A DNA stretch of 64,000 nucleotides from CALHKP01 sp963558075 (GTDB taxonomy: Bacteria > Bacillota > Clostridia > Peptostreptococcales > Anaerovoracaceae). The translations under genes were made by a program, and so were the position numbers. The stretch lies in the NCBI GenBank assembly GCA_963558075.1, contig CAUWFN010000010.1, positions 1 to 64,000 on the forward strand, written 5' to 3'. Shown piece by piece: positions 1-8,051 of this stretch; the first letter of the stretch is position 1; each line of letters opens with the position of its first letter. The notes under the pieces are model-generated. The model was given only the letters and a program-made list of their open reading frames with translations. It was not told the DNA's origin and did no database searches.

Positions 1-76
1 CAGGTTCTATAACCTCTATAAATCCTAAATAACTTTGGATTTTCACTTTTACCGGTTTCCGGCAATCATATTTTTG
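1..76. other. Left-edge intergenic stretch with three short hairpins
   Basis: No ORF is visible here. Three short inverted repeats follow each other: AGGTT at 2-6 with AACCT at 11-15, AATCC at 21-25 with GGATT at 37-41, and CCGG at 52-55 with CCGG at 59-62. They lie just beyond the T-tract of the candidate RNA described next. They could be the start of the leader of a minus-strand gene outside the window. I do not recognise a known riboswitch in them. Confidence 0.35.
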
Positions 77-77
77 C

Positions 78-351
78 AAAAAAATAATGTCAGTTGATTC
101 TTCACCAAGGATTCACTTATATGATATCCTTGGCTATCTAACCAACTGACATTATCTCTGTTCTTCAATTAGCATTTCTGGTGGACTCACCCCTCTCCAT
201 GTTATACACTTTTCAATTATATAACTTTATATTTCTACAAAACAATCAGTGCGGTAGTTCTCTTTTAGATAACTGTTCTTTACTTAGTGTTAACTTCTTC
301 TCCTTATCTCTTTTACTCTAACTTACTTCTGCGTCCGCCTTTTGTTTTGTT
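78..351 (-). ncRNA. Candidate structured RNA or leader with its own promoter and terminator
   Basis: This stretch of about 274 nt runs from just after a minus-strand promoter to a strong terminator. A 9-bp perfect stem (237-245 with 342-350), continued by 251-254 with 335-338, closes a domain of roughly 110 nt. Inside it 267-272 pairs with 304-309. Two further hairpins follow, 201-206/220-225 and 180-183/188-191. The terminator has a 13-bp outer stem (84-96/143-155), an 8-bp inner stem (105-112/126-133) and a run of seven U. An 11-codon reading frame lies inside but has no ribosome-binding site. It could be a free small RNA, or a leader of a gene to the left that is controlled by the terminator. 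I do not recognise the family; 6S RNA is possible but unproven. Confidence 0.45.
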
Positions 352-357
352 ATCTTT

Positions 358-385
358 ATTATAGCACCTGTTTTCCAAAAAGCAA
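358..385 (-). promoter_or_regulatory. Promoter of the left-edge RNA
   Basis: On the minus strand TTGCTT (380-385) and TATAAT (358-363) are separated by 16 nt. The predicted start, near 351, is the 5' edge of the structured domain. The -35 box matches the sigma-A consensus at four of six positions. Confidence 0.5.
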
Positions 386-422
386 GCCTTTTTTTAATTT
401 TCTGTTTATTTTTTTATGCATG

Positions 423-456
423 AAAAAGACCTAAGAGCAAAACCTTAGGTCTTTTG
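423..456 (-). terminator. Intrinsic terminator after the CofE-like gene
   Basis: A perfect 12-bp stem (424-435 with 444-455) has an 8-nt loop and ends in a U-rich tail on the minus strand. It lies 11 nt past the stop codon of the CofE-like gene and just upstream of the left-edge promoter. Confidence 0.85.
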
Positions 457-466
457 GATTCAATTC

Positions 467-1663
467 TTATGCTTCTGTTGTGAAGTTGTCGAAATATCCC
501 TGAACAAGGATTACAGGAGTTCCCTTGTCTCCTGATCCACTTGTAAGGTCACAAAGTGATCCGATAAGGTCTGTCAGACGTCTTGGTGTAGTTCCCTGAG
601 AAACCATATCTCCTACAAGGTCATCAGCCTTTGACTGAATCTTTTTGGAGATTGCTTCCTTAAGTTCATCACCTGACAGGTCTTTGAAATCGTTATCAGC
701 AAGATATTTTAACTTTAATTCGTTTGGTGTACCTTCTAGACCAGGTGTATTTGCAACTGAAACACAAGGGTCAGCAAGTTCCCAAATCTTTCCTACAGGA
801 TCTTTGAATGCGCCGTCTCCGTATACCATTACTTCTACGTGCTTTCCTGTCTTTTCCTTTACCTTAGCCTGAACCTCTGTTACAAGGTCTGTACAGTCAC
901 GAGGGAATAGTTTAACTGAGTCCTCAGTTGATTTATTTGATCCAAGTAGACCGTATTTTTCGTTGCAACCGCTACCATCTACAGGAGCTGTAAGGATGTC
1001 GTCCATTCCTACAACAACTTCTGCACCTTTAGCTCTAAGGATTCTCTTAGTACGTTCACGGCTATGAATATCACAGTTAAGAATGTTTTTTGTGTAGTTT
1101 AGAATTTCCTGTGCCTGATTTGCAAAGATAACTTCAACTTCTGTTCCTTCTGCTCTGATTAGCTCGCTGTAATAAGCTACGTAGTCAACACCTGTGAAAG
1201 GATGCTTGTTTTCGCCAAACAGCTCACGATATCTCTTTTCGTCGAGAACATCGCTATAAGGATTAACTCCTGCTTCATCAAGCTTGTCTAGTGAAACAAG
1301 TTCGTTGCCGACTTCGTCGCTAGGGTAGCTAAGCATCAGAATGATTTTCTTTGCTCCTCTTGCAATACCTCTTAGGCAAACAGAAAAACGGTTTCTTGAA
1401 AGAATAGGGAAAATAACACCTATTGTTTCTCCTCCAAGTTTTTCTTTTACGTCTTTTGCAATCGCATCTATATTAGCATAATTTCCCTGTGATCTTGCAA
1501 CAATTGATTCAGTTGCTGCTATCACATCATTGTCACGCAGAGCGAAACCTTCGCTGTCTGCTGCTTCTAGTACACTATTTACAATAATATCAGCTAGATT
1601 GTCGCCTTCTCTGATGATTGGGCAACGTATTCCTCTAGATACAGTACCAACTCTTCTTTCCAT
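467..1663 (-). CDS. CofE-like (F420:glutamate ligase family) protein
   Basis: The protein of about 398 residues resembles the coenzyme F420-0:gamma-glutamyl ligase family (PF01996, CofE-type), which forms amide bonds to glutamate using a nucleotide and metals. The N-terminal GTVSRGIRCPII segment and the DGSGCNEKYG and YGDGAFKDPVG segments fit the family. I chose the ATG at 1663 because AGGGG lies about 11 nt before it; the ATG at 1675 has that motif directly against it. F420 is not expected in most Clostridia and no other F420 gene is in the window, so the substrate may be something else. The gene follows the MetA-aspartokinase gene by 71 nt with no terminator between, so the two may be co-transcribed. 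Family call fairly sure, function unknown. Confidence 0.75.
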   Translation of the reverse strand: MERRVGTVSRGIRCPIIREGDNLADIIVNSVLEAADSEGFALRDNDVIAATESIVARSQGNYANIDAIAKDVKEKLGGETIGVIFPILSRNRFSVCLRGIARGAKKIILMLSYPSDEVGNELVSLDKLDEAGVNPYSDVLDEKRYRELFGENKHPFTGVDYVAYYSELIRAEGTEVEVIFANQAQEILNYTKNILNCDIHSRERTKRILRAKGAEVVVGMDDILTAPVDGSGCNEKYGLLGSNKSTEDSVKLFPRDCTDLVTEVQAKVKEKTGKHVEVMVYGDGAFKDPVGKIWELADPCVSVANTPGLEGTPNELKLKYLADNDFKDLSGDELKEAISKKIQSKADDLVGDMVSQGTTPRRLTDLIGSLCDLTSGSGDKGTPVILVQGYFDNFTTEA

Positions 1664-1734
1664 GGTTTGCTTCATCCCCTATCTTTTAAAATTCTCTTTT
1701 TACTTTACCATATTCTACCTTTTGATACAAGAAA

Positions 1735-4017
1735 TTATTGTCTCTTTTGGGTAAATTGATTATATACAGCTTTTATTGAATTTTCATAATCCTTTTCGTC
1801 TACACCGAGGATTATATTAATCTTTCCGGAGCCGTGGTCAACAAGTCTCATATTGATTTGGCGCTCAGCAAGAGCACTCATTGCTCTAACTGCCACAGCC
1901 GGCGAACTGCTTAGATTTCTTCCTACAATACCGATAAGCGCAAGTCCTCCAGAAACAGTAACCTTCGCCACTAGCTCTTCTTCTATTTTCTTAGCCATGG
2001 AGCCAAGAACATCAGTAACATTTTCGGACTGTTTTTCGCTTACTACTATGTTCAGCGAGTCTATGCCAGAAAGGATGCTACTGATTTTTATGCCATTTTC
2101 GCCAAACATCTTGAGTATTCGCTCTCTTGCAGATGGAGTTTCGTTCAGCTTGTCTTTTTCTATTATCATGCTGACATATCCGCGCTTTCCTGATATTCCT
2201 GATATATCAAAATTGCTTTTAAAATAATCTGCATTTTTAACTATAAGCGTACCTGCATCTTCTGGAGCATTCGTGTTTCTTATGTTCATCGGAATTTCTA
2301 GCTTTGTTAACGGGAACATTGCATCCTCGTGCATTACTGCAGCGCCAAGGTATGCAAGCTCACGAAGCTCTTTGTATGTAATTACCGATACAGGCTGAGG
2401 ATTATCAACAATTCTCGGATCTGCCATCAAAAATCCGGAAACATCAGTCCAGTTTTCGTAGATATCTGCACCTACGGCTGCCGCAACAACAGAGCCTGTT
2501 ATATCAGAGCCTCCGCGGCTAAAAGTTTTGATGAACCCTTCGTCTGATATGCCATAAAATCCTGGTATAACCACGCCTTTTCTGCGCTCTCCTCTTTTTA
2601 GCTCTTCTGAAAGGAATCTGTAGTCCACTTCCCCTGCCTCATCAAAGCGTATAAGCTCAGATGCGTCTGCGAAATCATAACCTGTATAATTTGCCATGAG
2701 CTTTGCACTCAGGTATTCGCCCCTGCTTATTATATAATCGTAACGCTTTTCAGAAGGCAGAAGCAAAACTGCCTCGTCAATTTTTTCAAATTCAGCTTCC
2801 ATATCAAAATCTATTCCAAGTTCTGATCTAATTTCCTCAAAACGGCTGTAGACCTTTTCTATGAGGTCTTTCGCTTCGCGAGGCTTTTCTCTTTTTGCGA
2901 TTTCTATGAGAAGGTCTGTTACCTTTGTATCATCAGGAGTTCTCTTTCCCGGTGCAGATACTACTATATATTTACGGCCCGATTCTGATTTTATTATGTC
3001 ACGTACTTTTTTGAACTGACCCGCATCAGCAAGCGAGCTTCCGCCGAATTTTGCTACTACGGCATTTGCATTTTCTGTAAGCTCAGAAGGTATGCTATTA
3101 TCGCGAATCTGCGTAATATCATATGGAGTTGACTGGTAAACGAAATAGTTAAGCCAGTTTGAATAAAGAAGGTTTGCGCAAGAACGCCATTTGACGCATG
3201 GTTCTTTCGTGTCATCGTTATCCGGGAAATAGTTACATGGAACTTCAGGGTTTAGCCCTGCTTTCTTGTCACGTTCATATTCCTTTTTCAATGTGTCTGC
3301 ATCGTATTCTGAGTGGCCCATGATGAAAATCTGTCTATCATTTACTGATTTTACAGCATAGATTCCTGCCTCTTCAGATGTGGATATTATTCTAAGATCA
3401 TCACATGCTAGCACGTCTTCTTCGTAGACTGTTGTATTTCTTGAATGAGGAACGTAGAATTCATCATCAAAGCCTCTAAAAAGCATTCCATTCTTATAAT
3501 CAAGTCTGTGTTTGTACACGCCAGAAAGCTTTTTGTCCAGCTTATGTTTTTTGATTCCATAGTGGTAGTAGAGACCTGCCTGTGCACCCCAGCAAATATG
3601 GAAAGTGCTGTGGACATGACTTTTTGACCATTCCATAATCTCGCAAAGCTCGTCCCAGTATTCTACTTCTTCAAATTCCATAAGCTCAACAGGAGCTCCT
3701 GTTATAACCATTCCATCGTAGTTTTTGTCTCTTATATCATCGAATACCTTATAAAAGGCGAGCATATGCTCCTCAGATGTATTCTGTGACTTGTGGGTGC
3801 TTGTCTGAAGCAGCTCAAGCTCAACCTGAAGAGGTGTGTTTCCGAGAAGTCTTGTAAGCTGAGTTTCTGTATCTATTTTGGTCGGCATCAGATTCAGAAT
3901 TAGAATCTGAAGCGGTCTTATGTCCTGAGTCATGGCACGAGTATCGGTCATGACGAATACGTTTTCTTCTGTAAGTGTTTTTACGGCCGGTAAATTATTC
4001 GGCAGTTTAATAGGCAT
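1735..4017 (-). CDS. Homoserine O-acyltransferase-aspartokinase fusion (MetA-AK)
   Basis: This 760-residue protein joins two enzymes in one continuous frame. Residues 1 to about 301 are a full MetA: Cys142 in HICWGAQAG, His235 and Glu237 in MGHSEYD form the expected catalytic set. Glu111 (in APVELMEF) is the residue reported to select acetyl-CoA over succinyl-CoA, so I predict homoserine O-acetyltransferase. After a linker of about 17 residues, 318-760 is a complete aspartokinase with KFGGSS (323-328), VSAPGKR, SRGEYLSA, FSRGGSDITGS and a C-terminal regulatory region with ACT-type repeats. The chain thus holds the first step of the aspartate family and the first step committed to methionine. 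The start has AGGAGG 8 nt upstream. A lone paralogous aspartokinase lies at 62435-63754. No SAM riboswitch or T-box is visible in front of it. Confidence 0.93.
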   Translation of the reverse strand: MPIKLPNNLPAVKTLTEENVFVMTDTRAMTQDIRPLQILILNLMPTKIDTETQLTRLLGNTPLQVELELLQTSTHKSQNTSEEHMLAFYKVFDDIRDKNYDGMVITGAPVELMEFEEVEYWDELCEIMEWSKSHVHSTFHICWGAQAGLYYHYGIKKHKLDKKLSGVYKHRLDYKNGMLFRGFDDEFYVPHSRNTTVYEEDVLACDDLRIISTSEEAGIYAVKSVNDRQIFIMGHSEYDADTLKKEYERDKKAGLNPEVPCNYFPDNDDTKEPCVKWRSCANLLYSNWLNYFVYQSTPYDITQIRDNSIPSELTENANAVVAKFGGSSLADAGQFKKVRDIIKSESGRKYIVVSAPGKRTPDDTKVTDLLIEIAKREKPREAKDLIEKVYSRFEEIRSELGIDFDMEAEFEKIDEAVLLLPSEKRYDYIISRGEYLSAKLMANYTGYDFADASELIRFDEAGEVDYRFLSEELKRGERRKGVVIPGFYGISDEGFIKTFSRGGSDITGSVVAAAVGADIYENWTDVSGFLMADPRIVDNPQPVSVITYKELRELAYLGAAVMHEDAMFPLTKLEIPMNIRNTNAPEDAGTLIVKNADYFKSNFDISGISGKRGYVSMIIEKDKLNETPSARERILKMFGENGIKISSILSGIDSLNIVVSEKQSENVTDVLGSMAKKIEEELVAKVTVSGGLALIGIVGRNLSSSPAVAVRAMSALAERQINMRLVDHGSGKINIILGVDEKDYENSIKAVYNQFTQKRQ

Positions 4018-4075
4018 ATCCCATCCTCCTTTTTGCTTTCAGGCGGCTTTTGTCATCTCCAAAGCGACATAAGCT

Positions 4076-4109
4076 TAAAAAACCGGATAGCACGGTAGCT
4101 ATCCAGTTT
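4076..4109 (-). terminator. Hairpin with U-tract between the lipoprotein gene and metA-AK
   Basis: A 12-nt arm at 4080-4091 pairs with 4098-4109 with one mismatch and is followed by six U on the minus strand. It ends about 60 nt before the metA-AK start. It is either the terminator of the lipoprotein gene or an attenuator in the metA-AK leader. No clear promoter was found between it and metA-AK. Confidence 0.65.
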
Positions 4110-4153
4110 ATATTTCGCCGGTATTTATATATTTTCTATGTACATAATCGGAT

Positions 4154-4576
4154 TTAATCGTTTTTTTCGCTAGCTTTGTATGTTTTTAAATACAAAATGT
4201 CACCTTCGTGGTTCTTATATACGATTTTCACCTTGATTCCGTCGATTTTTGTCTGTTCCTGAAAACTATCAGCTGTTTCCTGAAACACATTTCCTTCACG
4301 GTCTATCATTTCTTTCAGGTTGGCTTTTATAGAATCTTCCTCTCCCTCTGGTATAGTGCCTTTTTCGAATGTATATTCAAATGTCACAGTATTGCCCTTT
4401 GAAATCATCTTCGCATCTTGGCTGAGCATCTGATCTTCCAGCTGTTCCTTGAACTGAGGATTCTTGTTCATATATTGCTCAATAGTATCAGGTGAGCCGC
4501 AGGATGCAAGAAAAACTGTTGTTAGAATAAGAACAATAGCTGCAATAAAAGCCGCTTTCTTTGATTTTTTTGTCAT
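4154..4576 (-). CDS. Small secreted lipoprotein, DUF4854-like
   Basis: A 140-residue protein with a basic N-terminus, one hydrophobic segment (about 8-24) and the lipobox LASC at residues 23-26. It should be exported, lipidated at Cys26 and held on the outer face of the membrane. The rest is charged, with no catalytic motif I can see, and resembles the short Firmicute lipoproteins of DUF4854. The start codon follows GGGAGG by a good spacing. It sits between metY and metA-AK, but nothing in its sequence links it to methionine. A GTTTATAAAC palindrome at 4602-4611, downstream of a TATAAT box, could be an operator. Confidence 0.75.
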   Translation of the reverse strand: MTKKSKKAAFIAAIVLILTTVFLASCGSPDTIEQYMNKNPQFKEQLEDQMLSQDAKMISKGNTVTFEYTFEKGTIPEGEEDSIKANLKEMIDREGNVFQETADSFQEQTKIDGIKVKIVYKNHEGDILYLKTYKASEKND

Positions 4577-4664
4577 GAAGTCCTCCCGATTCGATATAAC
4601 TGTTTATAAACTGATTTACATACTCTATCAATTATACTACAGTTTTCGAATAAATACAGCACTT

Positions 4665-5927
4665 TTACAGCTGATCGAGAGCTTGTTTCAGATCATCTAG
4701 GATATCTTCTACGTTTTCTAGACCAACAGACAGTCTAACCATGCCTCCGTCAATGCCAGCTGCAACGAGCTGCTCCTCTGAAAGCTGTCTATGAGTTTCG
4801 CTTGCAGGATGAAGTACGCAGGTTCTGATATCTGCTACATGAACCTCGTTCGAAGCAAGCTTAAGTGAGTCCATGAACTTCATTGCCTTATCTCTTCCGC
4901 CTTTGATAACTAAAGAGATAACTCCGCTTGAGCCTTTTAGATATTTTTCTGCTAGCTCATGGCTAGGGTCATCGTCAAGTCCTGGGTATGTAACGCTTTC
5001 AATCTTATCACAGCCCTTTAGGAATTCTGCAACAGTCATAGCATTTTCGCAGTACTGTTTCATTCTTACAAGTAGTGTCTCAAGTCCAAGGTTTAAAAGG
5101 AATGCTGAGTTTGCTGCAGGATAGCAACCAAAGTCTCTCATCAGCTGCATTCTTGCCTTTAGAATATATGCAAGCTTTCCATATGTCTTTGTGTATGACA
5201 GGCCATGGTATGACTCGTCTGGTTCAACAAGCTCTGGGAAGTTTCCGCATGTCCAGTCAAAGTTTCCGCTGTCAACGATAACACCACCGCCCTGAACTGC
5301 ATGGCCATCCATATATTTTGTTGTTGAGTGAATTACTATATCTGCACCAAAATCAAAAGGCTTGCAAAGCACTGGTGTTGCAAATGTGTTGTCAACGATT
5401 AGCGGAACGTTGTGCTCATGAGCAAGTCTTGCGAATCTTTCGATGTCAAACACCTTAAGTGCAGGATTTGCTATTGTCTCACCAAATACAGCCTTTGTAT
5501 TTGGCTTGAAAGCCTTGCGAATTTCTTCATCTGAATCATCCTGTGACACATAGATGCACTCGATTCCAAGTTTTTTGAGTGTGTAGGAGAACAGGTTAAC
5601 AGTTCCTCCATAAATAGTTGTAGTACTGATAAAGCTATCTCCAGCTTTACAGATATTTAAAATCGAAAGCAGTGTTGCAGCCTGACCTGAAGTAGTGCAC
5701 ATAGCGCCAACTCCGCCTTCCAAAGCAGATATTTTTTCTTCTACTGCCATAACAGTAGGATTTGCAAATCTTGAATAGATAAGTGCTTTAGTTGGGTCGT
5801 CAAAAACATCTGCCACGTCCTGTGTTGAATCAAATACATATGTTGTACTCTGCACGATTGGAATAACACGCGGTTCAGAGTTTTTTGGTTCATAGCCTGC
5901 ATGCAGGCACTTTGTTTCGTCTCTCAT
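4665..5927 (-). CDS. metY: O-acetylhomoserine sulfhydrylase
   Basis: A 420-residue PLP enzyme of the Cys/Met-metabolism family. It converts O-acetylhomoserine plus sulfide into homocysteine and acetate. The PLP lysine is Lys204 in HSTTKYMDGH, and IVDNTFATP and the YSRFANPT segment near the N-terminus are typical of MetY. Length is normal for MetY (about 420-430) and longer than cystathionine synthases (about 380). Its substrate is the predicted product of the MetA half encoded downstream on the same strand. It has its own promoter 80-106 nt upstream and diverges from the T-box and trpB2. Confidence 0.92.
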   Translation of the reverse strand: MRDETKCLHAGYEPKNSEPRVIPIVQSTTYVFDSTQDVADVFDDPTKALIYSRFANPTVMAVEEKISALEGGVGAMCTTSGQAATLLSILNICKAGDSFISTTTIYGGTVNLFSYTLKKLGIECIYVSQDDSDEEIRKAFKPNTKAVFGETIANPALKVFDIERFARLAHEHNVPLIVDNTFATPVLCKPFDFGADIVIHSTTKYMDGHAVQGGGVIVDSGNFDWTCGNFPELVEPDESYHGLSYTKTYGKLAYILKARMQLMRDFGCYPAANSAFLLNLGLETLLVRMKQYCENAMTVAEFLKGCDKIESVTYPGLDDDPSHELAEKYLKGSSGVISLVIKGGRDKAMKFMDSLKLASNEVHVADIRTCVLHPASETHRQLSEEQLVAAGIDGGMVRLSVGLENVEDILDDLKQALDQL

Positions 5928-6006
5928 TTTATTGTCCTCGTATCTATATAATTTGGGTTCTTTGATAAAAAAGGATACCCATAATCCTTTCGTCTAATAG
6001 AAAAAT

Positions 6007-6033
6007 ATTATATCATTTTTGTTTAAAAGTCAA
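6007..6033 (-). promoter_or_regulatory. metY promoter
   Basis: On the minus strand TTGACT (6028-6033) is followed after 15 nt by TATAAT (6007-6012). The spacing is short, but both boxes are close to consensus. The leader to the metY start is about 70 nt and shows no obvious riboswitch. Confidence 0.6.
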
Positions 6034-6085
6034 CATTTTGACCTCCGTTTTTTATTTGCTACAAACAAAAAATATCAAAAACCTA

Positions 6086-6114
6086 TTGACAACGAGAATA
6101 TGCGGTGCTAAGAT
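6086..6114 (+). promoter_or_regulatory. Promoter of the T-box/trpB2 transcript
   Basis: TTGACA (6086-6091), a 17-nt spacer and TAAGAT (6109-6114), with a TGC extended -10 at 6106-6108. It reads away from the metY promoter and places the start near 6121, at the beginning of the T-box leader. Confidence 0.85.
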
Positions 6115-6120
6115 AAGGGC

Positions 6121-6445
6121 AATTAAATAACAAACCTTTGATGGAGAGTAGTAAGTTACAGTGCTGCATCTGAGAGAGCTGCAGGTGGTGAGATTGCAGT
6201 ATGGACAGACTGTTTCAGAATGGACTCCTGAGGGCAAACCGAAAGCGCAGTATATCTTTTAGGCATTTTTCAAAACTGCAGTAGAGATTTTGCAAGTAGG
6301 GGCGACGGAGAGATACTTCGTTATCAAAATCAGCATATGTTGGTATGCATTGAGAGGACGTTTTACGTCAAGCCGGGTGGCACCGCAAGAGAATTCAGCT
6401 CTTGTCCCAGCAGAAGTTAAGTTTGCTTGGGGCGAGAGTTTTTTT
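6121..6445 (+). promoter_or_regulatory. T-box riboswitch, predicted tRNA-Trp (UGG specifier)
   Basis: The leader contains the T-box core GGGTGGCACCGC at 6375-6386 and the stem I pieces GAGAGTAGTA and GGTGGTGAGA. The specifier position reads GAA-TGG-A with TGG at 6221-6223, a tryptophan codon followed by the expected purine. The tRNA-end-binding bulge is UGGC, which pairs with a GCCA end; bacterial tRNA-Trp has discriminator G. A terminator stem (6399-6409 with 6428-6438) and seven T (6439-6445) end the leader. Uncharged tRNA-Trp should favour the antiterminator and turn on the gene downstream. Both codon and discriminator agree, so the specificity call is firm for a sequence reading. Confidence 0.92.
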
Positions 6446-6516
6446 GTTATCCAAAAGGCTGTCAATGCTCCGAAAACCAGACAGAAATTACTATTCATGG
6501 AAAAGGAGAAATTAAA

Positions 6517-7893
6517 ATGAAAGACAACAGAATTCCGTACAAAATCTATCTGTCAGAAGCACAGATGCCTACTCACTATTACAATCTAAGAGCTGATATG
6601 AAAAAGAAGCCGGCTCCTCTTCTGAACCCTCAGACTCTAGAGCCGATGACTGTCGATGATCTTAGCAGCGTGTTTTGCAGAGAGCTTGCAGCTCAGGAGC
6701 TAGATGATACTCACCCTTATATTGAAATTCCAGAGGAAATTAGAAATTTCTACAAGATGTACAGACCTGCTCCCCTCGTAAGGGCCTACTGCCTTGAAGA
6801 AAAGCTAGACACTCCGGCTAAGATTTACTATAAATTCGAAGGAAACAACACAAGCGGAAGCCATAAGCTGAATTCTGCAATTGCCCAGGCCTATTACGCA
6901 AAGAAAGAAGGCCTTACAGGAGTTACTACAGAAACAGGTGCCGGTCAGTGGGGTACTGCCCTTTCCATGGCATGCGCATATTTTGGTCTCGACTGCAAAG
7001 TTTTTATGGTGAAATGTTCTTATGAGCAGAAGCCTTTCAGACGCGAGGTTATGAGAACTTATGGTGCAAATGTTACGCCTTCTCCTTCTATGACTACAGA
7101 AGCGGGACGATCAATACTAGCAGAATACCCTGATACAACAGGAAGTCTTGGATGTGCGATTTCAGAAGCTGTGGAAACTTCTATGAATTCAAAAGGATAT
7201 AGATATGTTCTCGGAAGTGTTTTAAATCAGGTTATGCTTCATCAGAGCATCATAGGGCTAGAAACAAAGAAAGCAATGGACCTTTATGATATTACACCGG
7301 ATATAATTGTAGGGTGTGCCGGAGGCGGATCTAACCTAGGCGGACTGATTGCTCCGTTTATGGGAGAAAAGATCAAAGGCAATAAGGACTATCACTTTAT
7401 CGCTGTAGAACCTGCTTCATGTCCTAGTCTGAGCAGGGGAAAATATGCATACGACTACTGCGATACTGGCAAAATCTGTCCGCTTACAAAGATGTACACT
7501 CTTGGACATGGATTTATGCCTGCACCAAATCATTCCGGAGGTCTAAGATATCACGGAATGAACTCAACTCTTTCTGAGCTATATGACCAGGGACTTATGG
7601 AAGCAAGAACTGTTCTTCAGACTGATGTATTTGAAGCGGCCCAGACATTTGCAAAGGTAGAGGGTATTTTACCTGCGCCAGAAAGTAGCCACGCAATCAA
7701 AGTTGCAATAGATGAGGCAATGAAGTGCAAGGAAACTGGAGAAGAAAAAACTATTTTATTCGGCCTTACAGGAACTGGATATTTCGACCTTGCAGCATAC
7801 AAGAAGTTCAACGATGGTGAAATGGCAGACTACATTCCGTCAGATGAAGAGCTCGAAAAAGGTTTTGCAGGAATCCCTGAGCTAAACCTATAA
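6517..7893 (+). CDS. trpB: Tryptophan synthase beta-like protein, TrpB2 type
   Basis: A 458-residue PLP enzyme of the TrpB2 class, longer than ordinary TrpB (about 400). It should condense indole with serine to give tryptophan. The PLP lysine is Lys117 in SGSHKLNSA and the phosphate-binding loop is GCAGGGSNLGG. The ATG at 6517 is chosen because AAAGGAG lies 9-14 nt before it; the frame extends 30 codons further upstream, but into the terminator. No trpA or other trp gene is near. TrpB2 enzymes do not need a classical TrpA partner, so indole salvage is a reasonable role. The Trp T-box directly upstream strengthens the assignment. Confidence 0.93.
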   Translation: MKDNRIPYKIYLSEAQMPTHYYNLRADMKKKPAPLLNPQTLEPMTVDDLSSVFCRELAAQELDDTHPYIEIPEEIRNFYKMYRPAPLVRAYCLEEKLDTPAKIYYKFEGNNTSGSHKLNSAIAQAYYAKKEGLTGVTTETGAGQWGTALSMACAYFGLDCKVFMVKCSYEQKPFRREVMRTYGANVTPSPSMTTEAGRSILAEYPDTTGSLGCAISEAVETSMNSKGYRYVLGSVLNQVMLHQSIIGLETKKAMDLYDITPDIIVGCAGGGSNLGGLIAPFMGEKIKGNKDYHFIAVEPASCPSLSRGKYAYDYCDTGKICPLTKMYTLGHGFMPAPNHSGGLRYHGMNSTLSELYDQGLMEARTVLQTDVFEAAQTFAKVEGILPAPESSHAIKVAIDEAMKCKETGEEKTILFGLTGTGYFDLAAYKKFNDGEMADYIPSDEELEKGFAGIPELNL

Positions 7894-7942
7894 AGTAACT
7901 ATCTTCTAGTGCTTATATATTGGTAAATCTATTTTTATATAT

Positions 7943-7988
7943 AAAAAACATGTGGCATATGCAAGATTTGCAAAGCCACATGTTTTTT
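7943..7988. terminator. Bidirectional terminator between trpB2 and the M20 peptidase gene
   Basis: A perfect 14-bp stem (7943-7956 with 7975-7988), with A6 on the left and T6 on the right. It gives a U-tract on both strands and so serves the two converging genes. Confidence 0.9.
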
Positions 7989-8051
7989 CTTTTATTTTTA
8001 CGTGTATTATAAACAAGCTATACTATTTGTTATAGCTTCTGCTAAAGACTT

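Noticed and set aside
6427..6516. Longer trpB2 starting at TTG 6427
   Set aside because: This start would lie in the T-box terminator stem and has no ribosome-binding site; the ATG at 6517 has AAAGGAG.
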